DNA of 58,911 nucleotides. It comes from a virus. This document shows, piece after piece, positions 49,382 through 57,065 of the stretch. Positions within the stretch are counted from its first letter, which is position 1; every line of letters begins with the position of its first letter. The notes beneath the pieces are model-generated. The model saw nothing but the letters and a program-made list of their open reading frames with translations. It searched no databases and had not been told where the DNA came from. The position numbers and the translations under genes were made by a program. The stretch is taken from the IMG/VR virus record IMGVR_UViG_3300036853_000162, positions 1 to 58,911 of that record. The stretch is one strand, 5' to 3'.

Positions 49382-49921
49382 ATGGCAGAGGATTTGCCGG
49401 TACAGCTTCATCTGAGTAGCGAGGACGCCATGAGAGCAGAGGTCATACCGGCAACAAATGCCGATGGGAGTGGCATCCCATTCTGCAAGCCCTGTGGGGG
49501 AATGTGGACATCGACATGGGACCAAGAGACCCGGATATCGGGATGGGTGGAATGGTGTCAGGGTGAGTTTCAGACACCGTTGGTCGAGAAGTACTGGCAC
49601 TTGCTCACTCCGCAACCTGGGATCAGAGTCTATACGATAGACACGTACGATGATCTGACAAGGTTGTTGGGGCGATATGAGCGCCGCTTCACCGGCAAAT
49701 TTGCGAGTCTGGGATTTCGGCAGAACTATCTCGATTTTGAGCGTCTAGCTCAGGATTATGATGCCATCCATATGACCGATGATGGCCAGTGGGCAACGCG
49801 CCTGACCTACCCGGCGAATTTATACGGATGGGATTGCGAATGTACGCTCTGGTTTCGCTGGTGCTTCACGGAAGTGCAGAGAATCGAGCCGACAGTCACC
49901 GTAGAGGATATGGCCAGCTAA
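49382..49921 (+). CDS. Hypothetical protein with Trp/Cys-rich core
   Basis: 179 residues, preceded by the start-associated motif and AAAGGAG. WHLLTPQPGIRVYTIDTYDD, YLDFERLAQDYDAIHMTDDG and NLYGWDCECTLWF suggest a compact fold found in other phage proteins I cannot name. CKPC near residue 35 could bind metal. Confidence 0.6.
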   Translation: MAEDLPVQLHLSSEDAMRAEVIPATNADGSGIPFCKPCGGMWTSTWDQETRISGWVEWCQGEFQTPLVEKYWHLLTPQPGIRVYTIDTYDDLTRLLGRYERRFTGKFASLGFRQNYLDFERLAQDYDAIHMTDDGQWATRLTYPANLYGWDCECTLWFRWCFTEVQRIEPTVTVEDMAS

Positions 49922-49971
49922 CAAAAGTGGCGCGATTTGCGGGGTTCAGACAGAAAAAGGCAGGTACAGGC

Positions 49972-50343
49972 ATGGGAGTCTACGCAAACGGGCGGCTCAT
50001 TTACGGGTTCGTCCACAATGATGAGACGAGCGATCTCTTTGAGGCCATCACCGATGCCTATCATGGGGACGAGGAAGAAGAGGTCTCAATCGAGGAGATG
50101 CACACGGACCTTCAGGAGAAGCATCAGATCGAAATCTATTCGGTGGGATACGCTGGCGTAGATATCCTCAGCGCGTTCTCAGCCTCCGCCAGTTCCAAGG
50201 GGTTTGATGATCAGGGGATCGAGGCGAAAGACATCAGCCAGACAGAGGAGTATGACAGGCGGATAGCAGCGTTCCTGACCGCGCTGGAGATTGATCCTGC
50301 CGGGTACAAGCCGGGATGGCGCATACTCGGATACATGGATTAG
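49972..50343 (+). CDS. Hypothetical protein
   Basis: 123 residues from ATG 49972, next to the start-associated motif. An N-terminal beta strand (MGVYANGRLIYGFV), acidic middle (GDEEEEVSIEEM) and C-terminal helix. Unknown. Confidence 0.6.
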   Translation: MGVYANGRLIYGFVHNDETSDLFEAITDAYHGDEEEEVSIEEMHTDLQEKHQIEIYSVGYAGVDILSAFSASASSKGFDDQGIEAKDISQTEEYDRRIAAFLTALEIDPAGYKPGWRILGYMD

Positions 50344-50353
50344 GAGGACAGGC

Positions 50354-50728
50354 ATGGCACAGGATCAGGAGCAGCGGCTTGCGGACATGCAGTCTCAGAT
50401 TGACGATCTGATCACGCAGGTTGCGGAGCTGCAGCGCCAGCGCCGTGAGGCAGAGGCGCGGGAGGTAACGCTGAGGTTGGAGGAACTGCGCTCGATGCAA
50501 CTCACCCTGCGCGGGGAACTCCACGGGACGCAGGACGCCATTCAGACTGAGATGCGGGCGTGGACGCGGGTGATGCGGAAAGAGGCGAATGGCTTTCAGG
50601 AGTATGTTCGGGAGAGGATGACCGGGCAGGATGCAGCGATTGCCCGGATAGAGGCGGGCCAACAAGAGCAGACGGTCACGCTGAAGCAGATCCTGGCTCT
50701 TCTGACGGCAGGGCCGGGACAGAACTGA
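50354..50728 (+). CDS. Coiled-coil protein
   Basis: 124 residues from ATG 50354 (GGAGGA upstream). Nearly continuous coiled coil (LADMQSQIDDLITQVAELQR). No membrane segment. Unknown. Confidence 0.6.
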   Translation: MAQDQEQRLADMQSQIDDLITQVAELQRQRREAEAREVTLRLEELRSMQLTLRGELHGTQDAIQTEMRAWTRVMRKEANGFQEYVRERMTGQDAAIARIEAGQQEQTVTLKQILALLTAGPGQN

Positions 50729-50778
50729 CCATATAAAATGCCTCGATTTGCGGGGTTGAGACAAAAAGGGGAACGCGA

Positions 50779-50991
50779 GTGGACGACATATTCTTGCAAC
50801 TGACTAGCGCTGAGTCACTGGCGCTCATGCAAACCATCCTTTTCCGTATGGAGTACCTGAAGACACAGGCCAGGACAGCGGAGATGGTGAAAGAAATAAC
50901 CGCGCCAGGCTCGATATTGAAAAAAGCAGGCCCACAAATAGAACGAAGAGGCGAAGAGGCAGGGCGAAGCACCAAAGATCAGCAACAATAG
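50779..50991 (+). CDS. Small hypothetical protein with start-associated motif
   Basis: 70 residues from GTG 50779. MDDIFLQLTSAESLALMQTI and a basic C-terminal half. Third gene with the repeat upstream. Confidence 0.55.
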   Translation: MDDIFLQLTSAESLALMQTILFRMEYLKTQARTAEMVKEITAPGSILKKAGPQIERRGEEAGRSTKDQQQ

Positions 50992-51084
50992 CGCCTCGCT
51001 GTCGGGCAAAGTCCCAAAACACAGTATCGAGACATGGCTCGCCCTACGCGAGCAGGACGAGCCGGGGACAGGAACAACTGATGA

Positions 51085-51735
51085 CTATGCTGGCAAGGTG
51101 GCGTCGATGGACTTCTGGTCGTATTTCGTCCAGAGATCGCCGGGGTTGTTCCAATCGATAGCGCTTGCGGTCGCATACTTCAGCACACACGATCCAATCT
51201 TGAGATCGGAACCGGATTGCTGAAACTGGACGACGTTGAGGGTGAGCGAGGAGAAATACCAGCCCTTTTGCCAGAAGGCGGTCTGAGTGTCCTGCATCGC
51301 ACCTTTGACTGCGGATTGCGTCACAGCAACCTTGTAGCCGAAGCCAGTGGAGAGCACGAGAGTAGCGGTTCCCTGGTTGTAGGATGTGACGGTTGCCTCT
51401 AGAGCGCTGGTGTTCAGAAAATCGTCGATCTGTGAGCGGGTAGGGCCGGATCGCTTCGGTGTCGCGGTTGGCGGTTTTGTGGCAGCGGGCGGCAATGTCG
51501 CGGCGGTCGTGGGTGAGACGTTGGTGACGGGCTGGCTGGTCGAAGTCGGCTGGAAGAGCGGATTGTGGCCGGTGGCCGCCAGAACGCCGCTACAAGTAGC
51601 ACAGGCGAGCAGGGCGACAATGATGGTCGCGCAGCCGATACCAATCTGAGCAAAGCGGCCACGACCACGATACCAGCGCCAGAGGTTACGGCGCGCCGGT
51701 TGCGGTGGCTGGTAGGGATACTGAGGTGGTTGCAT
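51085..51735 (-). CDS. Secreted/membrane protein with Pro-rich head and Thr/Pro linker (moron)
   Basis: 216 residues from ATG 51735 (AAGGAT upstream). Residues 1-20 are Pro/Tyr/Gln-rich, then basic RRNLWRWYRGRGR, one membrane segment (IGIGCATIIVALLACATCSG), a Thr/Ser/Pro extracellular linker and a folded C-terminal domain (about residues 110-216). Lone minus gene inside a + block, typical of a lysogenic-conversion 'moron'; superinfection exclusion is plausible. Domain style resembles Ktedonobacterial surface proteins. Confidence 0.6.
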   Translation of the reverse strand: MQPPQYPYQPPQPARRNLWRWYRGRGRFAQIGIGCATIIVALLACATCSGVLAATGHNPLFQPTSTSQPVTNVSPTTAATLPPAATKPPTATPKRSGPTRSQIDDFLNTSALEATVTSYNQGTATLVLSTGFGYKVAVTQSAVKGAMQDTQTAFWQKGWYFSSLTLNVVQFQQSGSDLKIGSCVLKYATASAIDWNNPGDLWTKYDQKSIDATLPA

Positions 51736-51846
51736 GAGTAAGTGATCCTTTCTGCTAGAGATGAAATATCGAATCGATGATAGCAGATGGGGCAAGGCAC
51801 AAGAGTTCGTGTGACAAGCGCACACAGGGGCATGGAGGAATAGCAC

Positions 51847-52041
51847 ATGGACAAACAAGCGATCAAGAACCTGCTGACGCGGGTTGAGATGGACCTACAA
51901 TCCATTCAAGCCAATCTTTCCGGGGATGCGGAGAACGCCCCCACAAGCGTTCTCAAGAATAGCGTGTTGATCTCGCTGGCGCATCTGGAAGCCGACCAGC
52001 GACGGCTCCAGGAAGCGAAAGATCTCCTGAAGCAAGACTAA
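51847..52041 (+). CDS. Small helical protein
   Basis: 64 residues from ATG 51847 (GGAGG 9 bases upstream). Two helices (QAIKNLLTRVEMDLQSIQAN, AHLEADQRRLQEAKDLL). The end lies at the edge of the structured region below. Confidence 0.6.
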   Translation: MDKQAIKNLLTRVEMDLQSIQANLSGDAENAPTSVLKNSVLISLAHLEADQRRLQEAKDLLKQD

Positions 52042-52421
52042 TCCCTGAGCCATCCCGCTGGTGCGGATTAGCCGGTTCGATCCCGGCGATGGCGATTCCC
52101 CTTTAGTGGGGATACTGAATACCGTTCAACCGCACATCCGTGCGTGTTTAAAGGATGGCTTTATCGAGTAGCAAAACGAAGCGACAAAGCGGGGCGTGCC
52201 TCCAGCATTGACTGAGAGGTCGTGAAAAGCGTGGCGAATTCGCCGGAAGGGTCATAACCTCTCCCGTTACAGTGCTTGGCAGGCACAACAGGCAACAATG
52301 AGACGGTCATTCACAGCGGTGCGTTCAGTCCGCTGGTTGCCGAATTCTGTCGCGATTGATAGACTCTGGCGCTCGTCTTCTCTGGTTATGAGACGGGGCA
52401 ATGAGGGGCGCTAGCAATGTG
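52038..52421 (+). other. Gene-free structured region with a tRNA-like minihelix
   Basis: About 380 bases without a convincing gene. At 52049-52093, GCCATC and GATGGC form a stem enclosing CCGC-TGGT-GCGG and the T-arm look-alike GCCGG-TTCGATC-CCGGC. There is no anticodon arm. ATTCCCC/GGGGAT follows. The rest holds scattered short dyads but no clear signal. Could be a structured RNA; not a canonical tRNA or tmRNA. Confidence 0.35.
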
Positions 52422-52619
52422 TCAATCGGGCTTCGATTGCTTCTTCCGGGCTTTCCGGGTGCAGGTCGCGCACACGTAGGTATGCTGATCTAGCCGATGC
52501 AGGGGCCGATCTGGCGTCCCGCATCGAGGGCACCGCCCGCGCATCTGGTTCACACCGCGCACCGTCGTCAGGTGCATTCCACGCTCATCGAGAATAGGTT
52601 TTTTCTTCTTTTGAGGCAT
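52422..52619 (-). CDS. Small zinc-ribbon protein (minus strand)
   Basis: 65 residues. CPRC and CATC about 21 residues apart, in Lys-rich flanks (PQKKKKPIL, RKARKKQSK). Divergent from the next gene, so both share the 30-base intergenic space. Confidence 0.65.
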   Translation of the reverse strand: MPQKKKKPILDERGMHLTTVRGVNQMRGRCPRCGTPDRPLHRLDQHTYVCATCTRKARKKQSKPD

Positions 52620-52649
52620 ATCATCACTCTATCATAAGGAGGTTCTCCT

Positions 52650-52979
52650 ATGCCACGACGAGGAGGAAGCGGACACTATTTTTCCATGTCAGGCCATCAA
52701 GAAGCCCTTCACGGATATTGTGTCTGCTGCTCTAACTACCGACGCCTACAATCCTATTTCGATGGCCAATATTACTGCTCATCCTGTCGGCGGAAACTCA
52801 CTGCTGGCCTGCGAAAAGCAAAACTGCTCCCCGAGCAAACCACCACGGAGCAGGAGGCTGCGGCCAGACTGGCAACCATCGAGGAGATGGCAACGAAGAT
52901 CCAGGCATCTCTGGCCAACGAGATCAAAACGACTAAGTGGTCTCCCAAGGGCAAATGGAGTCCGAAGCGCAGGAGGTAA
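52650..52979 (+). CDS. Small zinc-ribbon protein with basic tail
   Basis: 109 residues from ATG 52650 (AAGGAGG upstream). CVCC and CSSC about 21 residues apart make a zinc ribbon. The C-terminus repeats KWSPKGKWSPK. DNA or RNA binding likely. Confidence 0.65.
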   Translation: MPRRGGSGHYFSMSGHQEALHGYCVCCSNYRRLQSYFDGQYYCSSCRRKLTAGLRKAKLLPEQTTTEQEAAARLATIEEMATKIQASLANEIKTTKWSPKGKWSPKRRR

Positions 52980-53039
52980 GGCTGCGCGAGCGGTATGGAC
53001 CACTAGGCACAATTACCTATCCAGGAGGATACGAAATTC

Positions 53040-53336
53040 GTGGTGTTATCATGCGTAAACGGGGGGGGATTTCGTATCGCGGTTGAGAAGGGGCATTACG
53101 ATTTTCGCGGGGCGTGTAAAAATAGTAGATAGTTTGACTGGCTTTACACAAGAGAACATAGACAGTGTACCCATTGTGCGACAAATGGGGGATTGGGTAC
53201 CATTTCATTGGAGAAATGTCCCCATTGTGACGCCCCACGGTACAGACGCCACTCCTGCCGCATCTCCGACCCAATCCGATCCTGTGGAGGATCACCATGG
53301 CCATTTTCTTGCGGCATTATGCTGCATCCCAAATAA
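53040..53336 (+). pseudogene. Zinc-ribbon gene split by an in-frame amber codon
   Basis: GTG 53040 (AGGAGG 11 bases upstream) opens a frame interrupted by TAG at 53130-53132 and continuing to TAA at 53334-53336 (98 codons). The second half has CTHC, CPHC and HSCR, a zinc ribbon. Either a nonsense-mutated pseudogene or a readthrough gene. Confidence 0.5.
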
Positions 53337-53452
53337 TCCGATGTCGGCGAGGGGGTGAAAGCACACAGGGAACCGGCACCATCCAGTTATGAGCTGGCGG
53401 CGGTGCAACAACGAGAGACAATCATGTACCGTATAGAACGTCTCTCCCCAGA

Positions 53453-53490
53453 AGAATAACCTGACCGGTCAGGCTTCTCTCTTATCGGTA
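53453..53490 (+). terminator. Terminator-like hairpin
   Basis: The palindrome CCTGACCGGTCAGG flanked by GAAG/CTTC and a TTCTC run; ends the preceding + strand genes. Confidence 0.5.
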
Positions 53491-53536
53491 TTGTAGCATG
53501 GACGAAATAGGATGGCTACCGCATTTCTGACGGTTT

Positions 53537-53770
53537 TTATTTGAGAGATGGTGGCTCGGGATCGGGCGCAAGCTCGATGAGTTCGCCGACCTCCACCTGG
53601 AGCGCTCTGGCCAGGCGCTCTAAGACAATGAGTGTGAGATTGCTATGTTCGGAGTCGCCATAGCGCCAGATACGACGCATCCGATCGACATCGATCAGTG
53701 CGAGTTGGCCCAGCCGAGTCTGGCTGATGCCCTTGCGTTGGGCAATCTCCTTCACTTTCAAGCGTATCAT
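53537..53770 (-). CDS. XRE-family transcription regulator (minus strand)
   Basis: 77 residues from ATG 53770 (GGGAGC upstream). EIAQRKGISQTRLGQLALID plus LTLIVLERLARALQVEVGELIE is an XRE/Cro-type HTH domain. Second regulator of this type in the genome, probably the partner of the lysogeny switch or regulator of its own divergent neighbourhood. Confidence 0.8.
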   Translation of the reverse strand: MIRLKVKEIAQRKGISQTRLGQLALIDVDRMRRIWRYGDSEHSNLTLIVLERLARALQVEVGELIELAPDPEPPSLK

Positions 53771-53871
53771 ATGTGCTCCCGTTTCTCTAGTGTAGTCTCG
53801 TCGGGGGCGCTTGTAGAGAGGCGTTCTGGCAGGGGAGAAGAACTGATAGAGCACATCAGGGCATAGTCATG

Positions 53872-53895
53872 GCAGGGGGGTTATAACCCCCCTGC
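53872..53895. promoter_or_regulatory. 24-bp perfect palindrome
   Basis: GCAGGGGGGTTATAACCCCCCTGC; a G6/C6 core around TTATAA. It lies about 100 bases upstream of the XRE gene start. No T-run on the productive side, so an operator is as likely as a terminator. Confidence 0.5.
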
Positions 53896-54127
53896 AAAAA
53901 TGAGGATCAGGCATTGACGAGCGGCATAGCCCGATTGGGAAAAGGGCGAGCTGCCCGCAGTGGTTGTTGGTCTGGGCTATGATGAGCAGCTCGCCTATGG
54001 TGGATAACCATCCTGCGAACAGGATCGGACAAGAATAGCCCGAATGGGTGATCACGGCTCATTGACGGCCTATCCTGACGGGATGATAGACTATGGAAAC
54101 GAGTTTCCTGGGATGGGCGGGAATGGC
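53896..54127 (+). other. Intergenic stretch without a convincing gene
   Basis: Between the XRE gene and the promoter at 54128 I see only shadow frames and short dyads. It may contain the XRE promoter or additional operators. Confidence 0.4.
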
Positions 54128-54156
54128 TTGACAGTGGGACTTCGGGGGCGTATACT
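54128..54156 (+). promoter_or_regulatory. Consensus promoter with dyad
   Basis: TTGACA (54128-54133), 17-base spacer, TATACT (54151-54156). CGTAT (54149-54153) pairs with ATACG (54161-54165) across the -10. Serves the HTH gene at 54235. Confidence 0.8.
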
Positions 54157-54234
54157 TGATATACGTACCTGTACATTGTTACACGCGCATATCACAAAGA
54201 CAGGAGGCGCTCCGACTGGGGGCGAGCAACGCTC

Positions 54235-54462
54235 ATGCAAGAGAGGAAGCTCAGCGTTCGGGACGTAGCCAACGAATTGCGGCGGCGCGGTTTTCCAACC
54301 ACAGAACGCACGGTTCGCGAGGAGATCAAAGCCAAGCGATTGCGAGCGTATGAGATTCGCAGAGTCTACTACATAGACAGAAGGGATCTCGACGCTTACA
54401 TTAAAGCCAGCGAGACCAAACCAGCGGATGGGGATCGGGAAGTAGAGAGCATCGGAGCCTGA
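54235..54462 (+). CDS. Excisionase-type HTH_17 protein
   Basis: 75 residues. LSVRDVANELRRRGFPTTER and RVYYIDRRDLDAYI are the MerR-like/HTH_17 pattern of excisionases and small phage regulators. First of three such genes. Confidence 0.75.
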   Translation: MQERKLSVRDVANELRRRGFPTTERTVREEIKAKRLRAYEIRRVYYIDRRDLDAYIKASETKPADGDREVESIGA

Positions 54463-54464
54463 CA

Positions 54465-54502
54465 GGGCGCACTTCTATCTGGGGAGATTGGGAGCGCCCT
54501 GC
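54465..54502 (+). terminator. Hairpin after HTH_17 gene
   Basis: CAGGGCGC pairs with GCGCCCTG over 8 bp with a 22-base loop. Weak terminator. Confidence 0.35.
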
Positions 54503-54693
54503 CGGGAACCATCGAGGCTGTGGAGCCAACGTAACACAAACAGTCGGGGAAGCCCGTCTGCTATCTCTGCATTACTGTTTCATTTTATCAGGATTCAGGC
54601 GTGCATGTCAACACCTGGGCACACCTGGACATCAAAATATATTTATGAACGTGTTAAAAGAAATGTCGTTCTATAACGAATTGGAGCTAAGCA

Positions 54694-54945
54694 ATGGCAA
54701 TAGAAATGACCGATACCCTGCTCAAGCAATTGCTGACAGGGGACGAGGATGCCCTGATGACGGTCAAGCAGGCGGCAAAATTTCTGGCCGTCTCTGAGCA
54801 TCAGGTGCGGCGATACTACGAGGGCGGGCAACTGGAAATCGTCCCACTGGGGTCGAAAGCCATTCGCGTTCGACTGGGGGCGCTCAGGGCATTTGTTACG
54901 AAACGACGAGAGACCCGGATGCCGCTGAATGCGGTATCACACTGA
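54694..54945 (+). CDS. Excisionase-type HTH_17 protein
   Basis: 83 residues; GGAGC upstream. LMTVKQAAKFLAVSEHQVRR and a C-terminal basic tail are the HTH_17 pattern. AT-rich leader with TCGTT-CTAT-AACGA dyad just upstream of the gene may be an operator. Confidence 0.75.
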   Translation: MAIEMTDTLLKQLLTGDEDALMTVKQAAKFLAVSEHQVRRYYEGGQLEIVPLGSKAIRVRLGALRAFVTKRRETRMPLNAVSH

Positions 54946-54952
54946 AAGGATA

Positions 54953-54987
54953 AACTCCTGCGAGTCAGTTCGGCTCGCAGGAGTTGG
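54953..54987 (+). terminator. Terminator-like hairpin
   Basis: ACTCCTGCGAG pairs with CTCGCAGGAGT over 11 bp, followed by TGGGG. Strong stem without a T-tract. Confidence 0.55.
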
Positions 54988-55047
54988 GGATTATCCGGCG
55001 CGACGAGGAGCGCCATTGGAGGTGGTCGATGGTTATGACACAGAATA

Positions 55048-55068
55048 GCACAAGTGAACGCACTTGTC
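55048..55068 (+). promoter_or_regulatory. Dyad upstream of zinc-binding gene
   Basis: ACAAGTG-AACG-CACTTGT, a 7-bp inverted repeat in the 320-base gene-poor stretch 54946-55268. Possible operator; no clear promoter hexamers. Confidence 0.4.
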
Positions 55069-55268
55069 ACATGGGAGCGACTTCTGATGGGTCGAGAGGT
55101 GCTCGTCCCGCATCTCGGGAGTGTCCAATCTCACTTTGCAGTTATTCAATGGATAATAGCGCTCTTTACTCAGGTTGTCAAGGCAAGCGCCTGTACCGCA
55201 CAGGAGAGGGCGCGATTCTGAGGCAATTCGAGATGCCCCCCCTTTGCAGGCTCGCGGGAGGTGGCCGT

Positions 55269-55466
55269 ATGATTGCTCCTATTGTTCCAACCCGGCCAAC
55301 CAAATGCGATTGTGCAACGCCCGTCTTTCGCTTCCTCGATGGTCGCTGGCAATGTCTCAACTGCCAACTGTGGGCTGCTATCCACCTTACCCGAGACTGG
55401 GATGAGCAGCGCCGTATCCTCGCTCTGATGGCCACCATGAGGGCAGAGAGGCGGCCACACGCATGA
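55269..55466 (+). CDS. Small zinc-binding protein
   Basis: 65 residues from ATG 55269 (GGGAGG 8 bases upstream). CDC and CLNC about 18 residues apart, then an amphipathic helix. Stop overlaps the next ATG. Confidence 0.6.
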   Translation: MIAPIVPTRPTKCDCATPVFRFLDGRWQCLNCQLWAAIHLTRDWDEQRRILALMATMRAERRPHA

Positions 55467-55540
55467 GCAAATGCCAGACCGTCTACCGTCTCCTGCGCCT
55501 GAGCCTGGCTCTTCGGCGGCGAAGGGAGGCCAGGCCGTGA
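55463..55540 (+). CDS. 25-residue Arg-rich peptide
   Basis: ATG 55463 overlaps the previous stop (ATGA), TGA overlaps the next GTG. MSKCQTVYRLLRLSLALRRR then REARP. Coupling on both sides supports a real gene. Confidence 0.45.
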   Translation: MSKCQTVYRLLRLSLALRRRREARP

Positions 55541-55629
55541 CCCGATCATTATTTTTCACCGGCATGATCGCCACCGGGATTCTGGTGGTCCTGGCCATCT
55601 GGTTCGGTGGCGCTTACAGCCAAATGTAG
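55537..55629 (+). CDS. 30-residue membrane peptide
   Basis: GTG 55537 (GGGAGG upstream, GTGA overlap), TAG 55627-55629. MTRSLFFTGMIATGILVVLA then IWFGGAYSQM: one membrane segment. Similar in design to the peptides at 39819-40015. Confidence 0.5.
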   Translation: MTRSLFFTGMIATGILVVLAIWFGGAYSQM

Positions 55630-55651
55630 TTTCGCAAGAAAGAAGAGAGAT

Positions 55652-55918
55652 ATGCCCACACAAGCAATCGGCTCGCCCGTCATGGCAGAGCCGTCCTATC
55701 CCATCGCAGGCGAGCTGCATGGCCGGGCCGCTCGCCATATCCAGATGGCCATGGGGGCACTGAGCGTCCTCTACGCCTACAGGCAGCAGGGATGGCTGCC
55801 CTACGACACCGTAGCCTACGCGGACCCCGAGGCAGCATCCGACGTACTAGCTGTCCTGCGGAAACTCCGCGACGAGTTGACGGCGGCGCTGAATGAAGCA
55901 GAGGAGGTCACGCAATGA
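55652..55918 (+). CDS. Hypothetical protein
   Basis: 88 residues from ATG 55652. Helical (ARHIQMAMGALSVLYAYRQQ, AVLRKLRDELTAALNEAEEV). Unknown. Confidence 0.55.
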   Translation: MPTQAIGSPVMAEPSYPIAGELHGRAARHIQMAMGALSVLYAYRQQGWLPYDTVAYADPEAASDVLAVLRKLRDELTAALNEAEEVTQ

Positions 55919-56211
55919 GCATCCTCCCTGAGCGCTTCCCGCAAGACTTCCGCAAGACGGACTCGGAAACCGCCGCATGGCTAGACACCATATCCAAGCC
56001 GACCACATATGCCACCCTGGAGCCCAGTACCAACGGCTGGCTTGCCCGCATCCTTGAGCCCGGCAAAGCACCCTGCTATTTCGTGCCCTCCAAACACGAC
56101 CGGATTGCCACCAAAGGCGGCCTCGTGCGTGCCGTCAACCGGGCACATCCCGGCGTGCTCTACCTCTCGGAGAGACTGTTCAATGCCCGCGTAGAGGAGG
56201 CTCAATCATGA
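55915..56211 (+). CDS. Hypothetical protein
   Basis: 98 residues, ATGA overlap with the previous gene. Pro/Trp-containing globular composition (TETAAWLD-like start, LEPGKAPCYFVPSKHDRI). Unknown. Confidence 0.55.
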   Translation: MSILPERFPQDFRKTDSETAAWLDTISKPTTYATLEPSTNGWLARILEPGKAPCYFVPSKHDRIATKGGLVRAVNRAHPGVLYLSERLFNARVEEAQS

Positions 56212-56651
56212 GCAGAGAGCAGATCGCCAACTGGTGCCGCCACTACAATGGCATATCTGGCTTTGTGTGCCGGGCAAACGTGCGCTACGACGATGTAAAA
56301 GGTGCTGGCCGTGGCATGGCGGCATATCCCTGCTTCAAGGATAGCAACTGTGCTGAGCGCTGCTCGTCTGTCTCATTCCTCTCAGAGCAGGAGGTTGACA
56401 AAGAGAACGCGAGACAGAACGCCCATGCCGCTGCTTTCATCCGTGAGTTGACCGAGGGCAAGACCTGCCCGCACTGTCACGCGCCAATTACAGAACTCTA
56501 TCAAGTCGGGCGCTGTGTCTACAATCGCGGTTGCCATTGTCGCCAGTATCAGGGCGTCGTACCTCGCGACAGGCGCACCGCAGCCGATCAGGAGCAGATT
56601 GACGAAGCATCGCTCTGGTCGCCACTGGAAGAAGAGGAGGCACAATCATGA
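56208..56651 (+). CDS. Cys-rich hypothetical protein
   Basis: 147 residues with about 11 Cys: CRHYNG, CRANVRY, CAERC, CPHCHAP, CVYNRGCHC. Likely two zinc sites. ATGA overlaps on both sides. Confidence 0.6.
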   Translation: MSREQIANWCRHYNGISGFVCRANVRYDDVKGAGRGMAAYPCFKDSNCAERCSSVSFLSEQEVDKENARQNAHAAAFIRELTEGKTCPHCHAPITELYQVGRCVYNRGCHCRQYQGVVPRDRRTAADQEQIDEASLWSPLEEEEAQS

Positions 56652-56842
56652 GCCTGAAACTCCTGCTCTACGCCCTGGAACGCGCCGTCATGACCTACGC
56701 CGACACACTCGCGCCCGCTGCCCTCACCCGTGCCCGTGAGCATCTCGCCCACATGCGGGCCGGGCTCGACCACGTGGAGATACTGCTGGCGGAACTGGAA
56801 GCAGGACCACCAAAGAAACAGGAGGTTGGCCATGCCGAGTAA
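56648..56842 (+). CDS. Small helical protein
   Basis: 64 residues. LLYALERAVMTYADTLAPAA and ARAGLDHVEILLAELEAG-type helices. Overlaps the next gene by 11 bases. Confidence 0.55.
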   Translation: MSLKLLLYALERAVMTYADTLAPAALTRAREHLAHMRAGLDHVEILLAELEAGPPKKQEVGHAE

Positions 56843-57053
56843 CCACATGCACGCGCCCATCATTCTGACCCTGCTCTGCACGAAGCCGCCGCACACCGTC
56901 ACAGAGATCGCTCTGGCCACGGGACAGCATCGCACGTCAATCAGCCAGCGTCTCGCATCCATGCAGGCTCAGGGACTCGTACGGCGTGCTGGCAGATACA
57001 GAGTCACCCCGCAAGGACTAGCAACACTCGGAAGAGAGGCTCAGAAAAATTAG
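56832..57053 (+). CDS. Winged-helix DNA-binding protein
   Basis: 73 residues from ATG 56832. KPPHTVTEIALATGQHRTSI followed by QRLASMQAQGLVRRAGRYRV is a MarR/ArsR-like winged helix. Probable regulator. Confidence 0.7.
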   Translation: MPSNHMHAPIILTLLCTKPPHTVTEIALATGQHRTSISQRLASMQAQGLVRRAGRYRVTPQGLATLGREAQKN

Positions 57054-57065
57054 AGGAGTAACCAC

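Larger units (their letters stand above)
49273..50771 (+). repeat. Recurring start-associated sequence (four copies)
   Basis: CGATTTRCGGGGTT followed by GMCAnAAAAGG-type A-rich sequence lies at 49341-49370, 49929-49960 and 50739-50771, each 21-25 bases before a start codon (49382, 49972, 50779). A shorter copy with TACGGGGTTTTGCC is at 49279-49292. Other genes nearby lack it. Likely a binding site or a translational leader. Confidence 0.7.

Noticed and set aside
52049-52093. Canonical tRNA gene
   Set aside because: Acceptor-like and T-arm-like parts are present, but the anticodon arm and a 7-bp acceptor stem are missing.
53083-53358. 91-codon + strand frame overlapping the amber-split gene
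   Set aside because: No zinc motif and poor composition; the frame beginning at GTG 53040 explains the region better despite the TAG.
53867-54055. 62-codon minus-strand gene beside the second XRE gene
   Set aside because: It overlaps the 24-bp palindrome, has no ribosome site and its composition is not protein-like.
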